Origin: Flavobacteriaceae bacterium
GTDB taxonomy: Bacteria; Bacteroidota; Bacteroidia; Flavobacteriales; Flavobacteriaceae
Assembly (NCBI GenBank): GCA_947443815.1
Contig: CANEXR010000106.1
Span: forward strand, 1-8,803
Length of the DNA stretch: 8,803 nucleotides
Direction of reading: 5' to 3'
The position numbers were made by a program, and so were the translations under genes. Positions 1 through 5,889 of this stretch are shown here, in pieces; within the stretch, counting starts at the first letter, position 1, and every line of letters starts with the position of its first letter. Under the pieces are notes generated by a model. That model was not told where the DNA came from and did no database searches. It saw nothing but the letters and a program-made list of their open reading frames with translations.

Positions 1-139
1 TAATAATCTATTAAAAAAATGAAGCTAAACTTAATGTGCAGTTTTTATTTACATATCCACCTTTCCAGAATTATCGACTTACTAGTTGGGGTTACTTTAC
101 TATTATCTTTAGCCATCCACAAAAACCATCAAAAAACAA

Positions 140-343
140 ATGAAAAATAAAAAAGCAAATGAAAGTTTAATGGTAAGTGATATTGAAAATCAAACAGCAA
201 TAAAGCCTACAATAACCTCTAAAAATAAATGGTTGTACCCTACTGATGGATTTGGAATACTAGAAAAAGGCGTGGAGTTTGAGTCAAAAACGTATATGTA
301 CGATAAAAAAGAAAATGACAACAATGATTTCACTATCATTTAA
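140..343 (+). CDS. Small hypothetical protein (67 aa), doubtful
   Basis: Open frame of 67 codons from ATG to TAA. I do not recognise the product. It is hydrophilic, rich in Lys, Asn and Asp, with no signal peptide, membrane segment or cysteine. The middle (about residues 30-50) has an aromatic and glycine-rich stretch, KWLYPTDGFGILEKGVEF, that looks more like real protein than random translation, while the tail is an acidic KKENDNND run. There is no Shine-Dalgarno sequence; an imperfect -7-like TATCTTTA lies about 33 bp before the ATG. It could be a genuine small protein, the relic of a larger gene, or a chance ORF. Nothing connects it functionally to the helix-turn-helix gene downstream, from which the repeat cluster separates it. 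The flanking bases 1-139 show no gene I can support on either strand. Confidence 0.4.
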   Translation: MKNKKANESLMVSDIENQTAIKPTITSKNKWLYPTDGFGILEKGVEFESKTYMYDKKENDNNDFTII

Positions 344-425
344 AGATATTTTTTTCTTCTAACTACCTTAAAAGCCATTTGACTTGATTACAATTAAACA
401 ATCTCATTTTTTAAATGTAAATATC

Positions 426-440
426 GCATATCGCAATATG
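426..440 (+). repeat. 15-bp direct repeat, copy 1
   Basis: GCATATCGCAATATG is identical to the copy at 491-505, 65 bp away. The repeat is itself a partial palindrome (CATAT, spacer CGCA, ATATG), as expected of a binding site for a dimeric helix-turn-helix protein. The identity stops on both sides after these 15 bases. Confidence 0.85.
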
Positions 441-459
441 CAATATTATTTTATAAAAT

Positions 460-491
460 ATTGTAAAATAATACAATATGTAGTAATATTG
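460..491 (+). promoter_or_regulatory. Candidate promoter of the HTH-nucleotidyltransferase operon
   Basis: ATTG at 460-463, 20 bp, then TAATATTG at 484-491 resembles the Bacteroidota promoter (TTTG, about 19 bp, TAnnTTTG) with one mismatch in each box. Transcription would start near 498, leaving a leader of about 20 nt before the ATG at 521. Both boxes overlap CAATAT half-sites of the operator cluster. The assignment is tentative because the surrounding sequence is very AT-rich. Confidence 0.35.
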
Positions 492-505
492 CATATCGCA
501 ATATG
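491..505 (+). repeat. 15-bp direct repeat, copy 2
   Basis: Exact second copy of the repeat at 426-440. It lies 15 bp before the first ATG of the helix-turn-helix gene and follows directly on the proposed -7 element, so a bound protein here would block transcription start. Confidence 0.85.
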
Positions 506-520
506 AAATAGTGTAAAATT

Positions 521-1042
521 ATGACAGCATCAAATTACAATATGAAGCCTCAAGATATTTTGGTTTTATTAAAAATTATAGGATTAGAGAGTAAGGTATG
601 GCAACAACTTACATTAGCACAAGAATTAAACATGAGTCAGTCCGAAATTAGTCAATCCTTGCAACGTTCCAAATATGCACAGCTACTCGATTTTTCGGGT
701 AAAAAAGTGAATAAAATGGCATTTTATGAGTTTTTAATACACGGCATAAGTTATGTATTTCCGCAAAGACCAGCAGCAATGGTACGAGGTATCGCAACTG
801 CACATTCGGCAGCACCAATAAACAAAATGATACAAGCAACAGAAACTTATGTCTGGCCTTATGCCAGAGGAAATACAAGAGGACAGGCTATTATTCCGCT
901 TTATAGTTCCGCTATTGAAGCAAGTTTAAAAGATGCCACTTTATATGAACTCTTGGCAATGGTAGATGTGCTGCGTGTTGGGAGCACTAGAGAAAAAGAA
1001 ATTGCAAAACTAGAATTAAAAAAAAGAATCTTGAATGAGTAA
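521..1042 (+). CDS. Helix-turn-helix protein, probable antitoxin/regulator
   Basis: 173-residue cytoplasmic protein. Residues about 8-58 are helical and contain a helix-turn-helix of MarR/winged-helix style: TLAQELNMSQSEISQSLQRS at 31-50, with an SxSEISQSL recognition helix. Residues about 75-130 carry a second, Pro/Gly/Arg-rich segment (FPQRPAAMVRGIATAHSAAP at 80-99, then VWPYARG and RGQ) which I believe is conserved in related proteins but cannot assign to a named domain. The C-terminus (138-173) is helical, with LYELLAMVDVLRVG. The stop codon overlaps the nucleotidyltransferase start by 8 bp, so the two are translationally coupled and probably act together. The repeats just upstream suggest it represses its own operon. 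The start is uncertain: Met8 (542) is an alternative, since 'MKPQDILVLLK' is a natural beginning and neither ATG has a Shine-Dalgarno sequence. Its antitoxin role is inferred from gene order. Confidence 0.85.
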   Translation: MTASNYNMKPQDILVLLKIIGLESKVWQQLTLAQELNMSQSEISQSLQRSKYAQLLDFSGKKVNKMAFYEFLIHGISYVFPQRPAAMVRGIATAHSAAPINKMIQATETYVWPYARGNTRGQAIIPLYSSAIEASLKDATLYELLAMVDVLRVGSTREKEIAKLELKKRILNE

Positions 1043-1721
1043 GTTTGTTGACATTCAATCGCTAATAAATGTTGCGTTAGGTTTGAAGGAATTAAGAGAA
1101 AAAGTAGTCTTTGTTGGTGGTGCAGTAATCAATCTTTATAATGATGACTTGGCTTCCGAAGAAATAAGACCAACCGAAGATATTGATATGACTTTAAAAT
1201 TAGGCAACTACTTTGAATGGACTCAAATAGAAGAACGTCTTGCAGTATTAGAATTTTTTCCTGATCCATTTGGACATGCGATTTGTAGTTATAAATTTAG
1301 AGGAATCTCAATAGATATAATGCCTGCGAACAATAGTGCCGTAGGTGATTCCAATAGTTGGTATACTCCAGGATTCAAAGATTTAAAAAAAATTGTGATT
1401 GGGAATAATGTAAGTATCCAAATTTTGAGTGCGCCTTATTTTTTGGCTACTAAATTTGAAGCGTTTAGCAACAGAGGTTTTAATGATTACAGAAGTAGCC
1501 ATGATTTTGAAGATATTGTATTCGTATTAGACAATAGAACAACTATAGTAAATGAAATTTTAAATGCGGACGACCAAGTGAAAAATTATTTAAAAAAAGA
1601 AATACTCTTTTTAAAAAATCACAAAAATGCAGATGAAATACTGTCGATGCATATACATCCTTTAATTGTCAAGGAACGATTCAAACTGTTAATGGAAAAG
1701 ATAAATTTGATAATTGGATAA
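1035..1721 (+). CDS. Nucleotidyltransferase, AbiEii/MenA-like probable toxin
   Basis: 228-residue soluble protein with the hallmarks of the polymerase-beta-type nucleotidyltransferase fold. These are the GGA nucleotide-binding turn at 28-30, the metal-binding pair Asp49-x-Asp51 within TEDIDM, and a third carboxylate Asp94 in SIDIMP. The second half has Lys140 (YFLATKFEAFSNRG) and an HDFEDIV motif at 156-162, in the places where AbiEii/DUF1814 proteins carry their conserved Lys and Asp-rich motif. Characterised relatives such as AbiEii and mycobacterial MenA transfer nucleotides; some modify tRNA 3' ends and stop growth. All key acidic residues are present, so the enzyme should be active. It begins inside the 3' end of the helix-turn-helix gene and ends in TAATG, which gives the start of the nuclease gene. 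The fold is nearly certain; the toxin role and the substrate are inferred. A housekeeping or antibiotic-type nucleotidyltransferase is less likely given the partner gene. Confidence 0.88.
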   Translation: MSKFVDIQSLINVALGLKELREKVVFVGGAVINLYNDDLASEEIRPTEDIDMTLKLGNYFEWTQIEERLAVLEFFPDPFGHAICSYKFRGISIDIMPANNSAVGDSNSWYTPGFKDLKKIVIGNNVSIQILSAPYFLATKFEAFSNRGFNDYRSSHDFEDIVFVLDNRTTIVNEILNADDQVKNYLKKEILFLKNHKNADEILSMHIHPLIVKERFKLLMEKINLIIG

Positions 1722-2521
1722 TGACTAAAAAACTCCTGTTTCTACTCTTCTTAACCTCCCAACTATTTTCCCAAACCAAACTCCTTTCTTGGAATTTAGA
1801 AAATTTTGGACAATCAAAATCAACTCAAGAAATAGCATTTATTGCCAATACTTTACGGGATTATGACATTATTGCCATTCAAGAAGTAGTGGCGGGCTAT
1901 GGTGGCGCTCAAGCCGTTGCGCAATTAACAGATGAGCTTAGTCTTAAGGGTGCCAAATGGGACTATGTAGTTAGTGACCCAACCAGCAGCAGCGCTTATA
2001 AGACCGAACGCTATGCCTTTATTTGGAAAACCAATCAAGTAAAAAAAATGGGCGACGCATGGCTAGAAAAAAAATACCATTTAGAAATCGACAGAGAGCC
2101 TTATTATTGCACTTTTGAATATAAAAAAAAGACCTTTACAGTCGTGAACTTTCATGCGATTACCAAAAGTAAACAACCGGAAACGGAAATTAAATATTTC
2201 AAATTTTTACCGGCTGAATACCCTCAATTGCATTTGATTTTTACAGGTGATTTTAATTGTCCACAATCGCATACTGTTTTCAATCCACTGAAAAAAATGG
2301 GGTATACTCCTATTTTAATTGGGCAAAAAACCTCGTTAAAACAAGCTTGCAAAAACACTGAATGTCTTGCTTCAGAATTCGACAATATCTTTTACCAACC
2401 CTCAAAATTAAAAAAAATTGATGCTGGAAGTATTCCCTTTTATAAAAATTTCAATTCTTTGAAAGAGGCGAGAAAGATATCCGATCATATTCCTATTTGG
2501 ATTGAATTCACCTTAAATTAA
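1721..2521 (+). CDS. Secreted endonuclease/exonuclease/phosphatase family protein
   Basis: 266-residue DNase I-like metal-dependent phosphoesterase. A short signal peptide (KK, then a Leu/Phe-rich core, probable cut after FSQ at residue 18, no lipobox Cys) sends it out of the cytoplasm. The full set of family motifs is present: SWNLENFG with Asn26, IQEV with Glu55, NFHA with Asn143 and the catalytic His145, TGDFN with Asp177 and Asn179, and SDH with Asp255 and the general-base His256. Cys210 and Cys215 are close together and could form a disulphide. The substrate is probably nucleic acid, perhaps for nutrient or phosphate scavenging, although the family also includes phosphoinositide and other phosphodiesterases. 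Its ATG shares one base with the nucleotidyltransferase stop (TAATG), implying translation by reinitiation. It converges on the minus-strand gene that ends 30 bp further on. Confidence 0.92.
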   Translation: MTKKLLFLLFLTSQLFSQTKLLSWNLENFGQSKSTQEIAFIANTLRDYDIIAIQEVVAGYGGAQAVAQLTDELSLKGAKWDYVVSDPTSSSAYKTERYAFIWKTNQVKKMGDAWLEKKYHLEIDREPYYCTFEYKKKTFTVVNFHAITKSKQPETEIKYFKFLPAEYPQLHLIFTGDFNCPQSHTVFNPLKKMGYTPILIGQKTSLKQACKNTECLASEFDNIFYQPSKLKKIDAGSIPFYKNFNSLKEARKISDHIPIWIEFTLN

Positions 2522-2527
2522 ACTTTT

Positions 2528-2553
2528 AACCAAACCAAAAAAAGGTTTTGATT
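2528..2553. terminator. Weak terminator-like hairpin between convergent genes
   Basis: AACCAAACC (2528-2536), an A7 loop and GGTTTTGATT (2544-2553) can pair with one bulge and one wobble on the minus strand. It lies in the 30-bp gap between two convergent stop codons and touches the minus-strand stop. No good U-tract follows on the minus strand, and the plus-strand stem has a C-A mismatch, so this is only suggestive. Confidence 0.22.
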
Positions 2554-3814
2554 AGGTTTTCATTTTTTTCTTTCTGGCAGCGGGAAAAAGTACGTTATTT
2601 AAAATGAGACGGTATCCTGGAGAATTGGGATGTAAATCCAAAACTGTAGCTGGATCACCAACCTGATGCTGAAAATCCTCTGGATCATGACCAGAATAGA
2701 AAGTAAACATTCCTTTTCCTTTTTCACCATGAATGTATCGGGCCTCGCCATTAAGTTCACAACTGCCCATAATCAACACATTCGATTTTAGAAGTGTCGC
2801 ATCAAATGCGGTGGTTTGTCCCATAAAACCTTTTACCAATTGTGTATGATTTTGACATAGCATACTGGGAATTGGATCCCATTTTGCAGAAAATTCCATC
2901 AGTGTAAAATAATCTTTCTCCATTGGAATTTTTCGCTTTAATGTCATGTCAATATCCGAAAACTCATATTGTTCAGGTCTTCTTTCTAAAATAAAATCTT
3001 TAAAAGCAAAAGTATTACCATACTCCATTTTAGATTGATAATTAGGGTCGCTGCCATCTCCATCAAACATAGGCTCACAAATATCAACCCCATCAGCTGC
3101 CAAGGCGATATCAAAACTATCTGTCGCAGAACACATCGCGAACATGAATCCTCCTCCTATAACAAAATCTCTTATTTTTTTGGCAACGGCCCCTTTTTCT
3201 TGAGACACCTTGGTATATCCTAATTGAGTGGCTAAGGTTTCGGCCGCTTTTTTCTGCTCGATATACCAAGGTGCATTTTTATAAGCGCCATAAAATTTTC
3301 CATATTGTCCTGTAAAATCCTCATGATGCAAATGCAACCAATCGTACAGCAGCAATTGATCCGACAAGACCTCTTCATCATAAATAGGAGTAAAAGGAAT
3401 TTCTGCATACGTCAATACCAAAGTCACTGCATCGTCCCAAGGTTGCTTTCCTTTGGGTGTATAAACCGCAATTTTAGGTGCTTTTTCTAAAACAACAGAT
3501 TCCATATTTTGTGATGGGCTCGAAATTTCGTTTAAGATTGCTATTTGTTCTGCATCGGAAAGGACTTCGAAACTTACCCCTCTAATTTGGCATTCTTTTC
3601 TTATTTCTGTGGCATCTGGCAGCAAAAAAGAACCTCCACGATAGTTGAGCAGCCAACTTGCTTTGTAATTTTTATCCAAACACCAATAGGTAATTCCGTA
3701 AGCTTTCAGATGATTTTGTTGTGATGTTTCATCCATTGGCAACAAAATAAAAGAGGCTTTTGCTGCTGATGCCAAAAGTAAAATAAAAATATATAGGTAT
3801 CGTTTCAACATCAT
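2552..3814 (-). CDS. Exported 'asparagine synthetase B'-like protein (name doubtful)
   Basis: 420-residue protein of a family commonly annotated 'asparagine synthetase B' in Bacteroidota. The name does not fit. Residues 1-20 are a classic signal peptide (LKR, hydrophobic core, ASAAKA cut before Ser21), so the mature protein is extracytoplasmic. There is no Cys2 glutaminase nucleophile and no SGGxDS ATP-pyrophosphatase loop. The visible fold is closer to a class I glutamine-amidotransferase/ThuA-like domain: KIAVYTP at 114-120 starts a Rossmann-like strand, and GGGFMFAMCSATDS (220-233) resembles a nucleophile elbow with Cys228. Further conserved-looking segments are HHEDFTGQYGKFYG (163-176) and FYSGHDPEDF (372-381). 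The activity is unknown to me. Two consecutive ATGs begin the frame (3814, 3811). A perfect TAnnTTTG element lies upstream, and the gene appears to be transcribed alone. Confidence 0.85.
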   Translation of the reverse strand: MMLKRYLYIFILLLASAAKASFILLPMDETSQQNHLKAYGITYWCLDKNYKASWLLNYRGGSFLLPDATEIRKECQIRGVSFEVLSDAEQIAILNEISSPSQNMESVVLEKAPKIAVYTPKGKQPWDDAVTLVLTYAEIPFTPIYDEEVLSDQLLLYDWLHLHHEDFTGQYGKFYGAYKNAPWYIEQKKAAETLATQLGYTKVSQEKGAVAKKIRDFVIGGGFMFAMCSATDSFDIALAADGVDICEPMFDGDGSDPNYQSKMEYGNTFAFKDFILERRPEQYEFSDIDMTLKRKIPMEKDYFTLMEFSAKWDPIPSMLCQNHTQLVKGFMGQTTAFDATLLKSNVLIMGSCELNGEARYIHGEKGKGMFTFYSGHDPEDFQHQVGDPATVLDLHPNSPGYRLILNNVLFPAARKKKMKT

Positions 3815-3831
3815 TTTTGCTTTTTATACTT

Positions 3832-3839
3832 CAAAGATA
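3832..3839 (-). promoter_or_regulatory. -7 promoter element for the asparagine synthetase B-like gene
   Basis: On the minus strand TATCTTTG is a perfect match to the Bacteroidota -7 consensus TAnnTTTG, 17 bp before the ATG. A TTTG that could serve as -33 is at 3854-3857, but the 14-bp spacing is shorter than usual. If used, the leader would be only about 10 nt. Confidence 0.45.
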
Positions 3840-4047
3840 AAAAGGAAGACAATCAAATTGCTAAAAATTAACTTTTAAATCCAATAAAAAGTCAGACAAT
3901 TATAAAAAACAGGAAAAACACATATAGCAATTTGTTAAAATATAAAATAAAAACAAACAGATGCATACAACCAAAAAAATAATCCTTTTGGCAAAATGAA
4001 TTTTATAAAAAAATTTAAGCAGGGTTTACTGAATTTTATATAAATCA

Positions 4048-4081
4048 AAAAAAGATATTTTCATTTAAAATAATCTTTTTT
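4048..4081 (-). terminator. AT-rich hairpin, possible second terminator
   Basis: Arms 4048-4061 (AAAAAAGATATTTT) and 4067-4081 (AAAATAATCTTTTTT) pair over 14 bp with one bulged base and a 5-nt loop. Read on the minus strand, the hairpin runs into a T7 tract, as an intrinsic terminator would. The stem has a single G-C pair, so it is weak. It could back up the dnaB terminator 56 bp upstream or end an unannotated small RNA; the plus-strand reading also ends in T6. Confidence 0.35.
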
Positions 4082-4136
4082 GTACTCATTACAAATCCAT
4101 TTGAACTTATTCAAACGATGCAATACTATATAAAAA

Positions 4137-4162
4137 AACACGAATCCTAATAGATTCGTGTT
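4137..4162 (-). terminator. Intrinsic terminator of dnaB
   Basis: Perfect 10-bp stem AACACGAATC (4137-4146) with GATTCGTGTT (4153-4162) and a 6-nt loop. On the minus strand it is followed directly by a run of T (the complement of A 4132-4138). It lies about 42 bp beyond the dnaB stop codon, in the right orientation for a rho-independent terminator. Confidence 0.85.
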
Positions 4163-4204
4163 ATATATTGGTTTTTAAACAATATTTACTAATTCCTTTC
4201 ACTA

Positions 4205-5749
4205 TTAAAAAGGAACATCACTATCGTCATCATCATTATTGAAATTACTTCCAAAAGCCTCATTAGCAGATGGCAATTGTTTGGTAATAAAAGAATTTTC
4301 ATCATGATTCATACTTGAAGGTAAATCATCATAATTACTACTATAATCATCTAAGTTATCAAATTTACCAAGGTGACCTATGAATTTTAATCGAACGTTT
4401 TCTATACTACCGTTTCGGTGCTTGGCAATCATAATTTCGGCTTGACCTGCTGTTGGCGAAGCTTCATCATCATCCCATTCATCAATTTTATAATATTCAG
4501 GACGATATAAAAAAGAAACAATATCTGCATCTTGCTCAATTGCACCCGATTCACGAAGGTCGGAAAGTAAAGGTCGTTTACTAGAACCACGGGTTTCAAC
4601 CGCACGTGATAACTGTGAAAGGGCAATTACAGGAACGTTCAATTCCTTGGCTAAAGCTTTTAAATTACGCGAAATGGTAGATATTTCCTGCTCTCTATTT
4701 CCACCTCCTTTACCGTTTCCGCCTGCAGTCATCAATTGCAAATAATCGACAATGATGATTTTGATACCGTGTTGCGAAACCAAACGCCTGGACTTAGCAC
4801 GCAAATCAAAAATAGAAAGTGACGGAGTATCATCAATGAACAATGGGGCTTTTTCTAAATTTTTCACTTTAGTACTCAACATAGTCCATTCATGAGGCTC
4901 TAATTTACCTGTACGCAATTTCTCTGAAGACAAGCCGGTTTCAGACGAAATCAAACGAGTAATCAATTGTACAGATGCCATTTCTAAAGAGAATAAAGCT
5001 ACTGGATGACCATAATCAATAGCAATATTTCTGGCCATAGAAAGTACGAACGCTGTTTTTCCCATCGCAGGTCTTGCAGCTATGATAATTAAATCACTAG
5101 GTTGCCAACCAGAAGTAAGCTTGTCTAAATTTGTAAAACCAGTCTCTACCCCACTCAAACCTTCTTGCTTACTAATTTCCTCAATTCTTTTTTTAGCTTG
5201 CGAAACTAAACTTTGAGCCGTTTCTGAGCTTCTTTTAATATTACCTTGAGTTACTTCGTATAGTTTCGATTCAGCTTTGTCTAATAGATCAAAAACATCG
5301 GTAGTTTCATCATAAGAGTCTTCGATAATTTCAGTGGAAATCCGAATTAAACTGCGCTGAATGAATTTTTGCAGAATGATTCTGGAATGGAATTCAATGT
5401 GGGCAGAAGAGGAAATCTTCTGTGTCAGTTGAATTAAGTAAAAATCGCCTCCAGCAAGCTCTAATTTTCCATTTTTTTTGAGTTGCGCCGAAACGGTTAA
5501 TAAGTCGATAGGCTGTGTATCTGTAAAAAGCTGAACGATAGCTTCAAAAATATATTTATGGGATTCTTTATAAAAAGCATCAGCTTGCAAAATGTCAATT
5601 ACATCATCTACTCCTTTTTTATCAATCATCATCGCACCAAGTACAGCCTCTTCTAGTTCTAACACTTGAGGTTGAAGTTTGCCTTTTTCTAGGTTTATGA
5701 TAGTTGTTTTATCTACCTTAATTGGGTTTATGTTTCTGAAATTTTCCAT
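4205..5749 (-). CDS. dnaB: Replicative DNA helicase DnaB
   Basis: 514-residue hexameric replicative helicase that unwinds DNA ahead of the replication fork using ATP. The N-terminal DnaB domain spans about 28-130 (PQVLELEEAVLGAMMID onward), followed by a linker helix and the RecA-like C-terminal domain from about 190. Visible motifs are Walker A ARPAMGKTAF at 225-234 (Lys231, Thr232), FSLEM at 253-257, Walker B IIIVDYLQLM at 331-340 (Asp335), SQLSRAVETR at 378-387, and SDLRESGAIEQDAD at 396-409 leading to FLYRPEYY. No intein interrupts the ATPase motifs. After about 465 comes a low-complexity tail ending in DDDDSDVPF, which resembles the tip of SSB. The frame is open 11 codons upstream to a TTG at 5782, but the ATG giving MENFRNINP is the natural start and matches the family beginning. 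Its own promoter and terminator suggest a monocistronic unit. Confidence 0.97.
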   Translation of the reverse strand: MENFRNINPIKVDKTTIINLEKGKLQPQVLELEEAVLGAMMIDKKGVDDVIDILQADAFYKESHKYIFEAIVQLFTDTQPIDLLTVSAQLKKNGKLELAGGDFYLIQLTQKISSSAHIEFHSRIILQKFIQRSLIRISTEIIEDSYDETTDVFDLLDKAESKLYEVTQGNIKRSSETAQSLVSQAKKRIEEISKQEGLSGVETGFTNLDKLTSGWQPSDLIIIAARPAMGKTAFVLSMARNIAIDYGHPVALFSLEMASVQLITRLISSETGLSSEKLRTGKLEPHEWTMLSTKVKNLEKAPLFIDDTPSLSIFDLRAKSRRLVSQHGIKIIIVDYLQLMTAGGNGKGGGNREQEISTISRNLKALAKELNVPVIALSQLSRAVETRGSSKRPLLSDLRESGAIEQDADIVSFLYRPEYYKIDEWDDDEASPTAGQAEIMIAKHRNGSIENVRLKFIGHLGKFDNLDDYSSNYDDLPSSMNHDENSFITKQLPSANEAFGSNFNNDDDDSDVPF

Positions 5750-5753
5750 GAAG

Positions 5754-5783
5754 CGAAAGTAACAAAAATTAAAAAAAAACAAC
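5754..5783 (-). promoter_or_regulatory. Candidate dnaB promoter, nearly leaderless
   Basis: On the minus strand GTTG (5780-5783), 18 bp, then TACTTTCG (5754-5761) matches TTTG-N19-TAnnTTTG with one mismatch in each box. The -7 element ends only 4 bp before the dnaB ATG, so transcription would begin at or next to the start codon. This also argues against the upstream TTG as start. Confidence 0.4.
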
Positions 5784-5841
5784 TGTTGAGTTATTACAAA
5801 TAATTGTTCATAACTAACTATTTTTTGTTTATAACCAAAAA

Positions 5842-5871
5842 AAAATCCGAAACCACGTGGCTTCGGATTTT
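5842..5871 (-). terminator. Intrinsic terminator of accA
   Basis: Perfect 10-bp stem AAAATCCGAA (5842-5851) with TTCGGATTTT (5862-5871). The apex contains the palindrome CCACGTGG, which can extend the stem after one A-C mismatch. On the minus strand it is followed by a T-rich run (the complement of the A-run from 5837). It starts about 18 bp after the accA stop codon and lies upstream of the dnaB promoter, separating the two genes. Confidence 0.88.
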
Positions 5872-5889
5872 ATATATTTTTGTAAGATA

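Larger units (their letters stand above)
421..505. promoter_or_regulatory. Operator-like cluster of CAATAT half-sites
   Basis: The hexamer CAATAT occurs at 434-439, 441-446, 474-479 and 499-504, and its complement ATATTG at 458-463 and 486-491, giving six half-sites in about 70 bp. They form inverted pairs: ATATTGC (486-492) with GCAATAT (498-504) across a 5-nt spacer, and CAATATT (441-447) with AATATTG (457-463). The centre carries a perfect 14-bp palindrome TATTTTATAAAATA (447-460) and a TATTATTTTA/TAAAATAATA inverted repeat (444-453, 464-473). At the left end ATATCGC is repeated in tandem (421-427, 428-434). The cluster ends 15 bp before a helix-turn-helix gene, so I infer an autoregulatory operator for that gene and the nucleotidyltransferase after it. 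Confidence 0.65.
3815..4204. other. 390-bp intergenic region without a supported gene
   Basis: Very AT-rich gap between the end of dnaB and the start of the asparagine synthetase B-like gene, both on the minus strand. It holds the -7 element at 3832-3839, an AT hairpin at 4048-4081, the dnaB terminator at 4137-4162 and an 11-bp direct repeat TGAATTTTATA (3997-4007 and 4030-4040). The only ATG-initiated frames I noticed, on the plus strand near 3961-4044, are under 20 codons with nothing to support them. A small RNA is possible but not shown. Confidence 0.6.

Noticed and set aside
45..116. Minus-strand 23-codon frame starting MAKDNSKVTPTSK
   Set aside because: Too short, no supporting signal and no recognisable family; chance cannot be excluded.
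421..505. CRISPR array or mobile-element ends
   Set aside because: Only two exact 15-bp copies with an AT-rich palindromic interval, no regular spacers, no transposase nearby; an operator explains it better.
648..878. Minus-strand open frame of 76 codons
   Set aside because: Lies wholly inside the helix-turn-helix gene on the opposite strand, with no promoter or recognisable motif; a shadow frame.
4980..5080. Possible intein or insertion at the DnaB Walker A site, a common intein location
   Set aside because: The protein reads continuously through GKTAF to FSLEM with normal spacing; no insertion.
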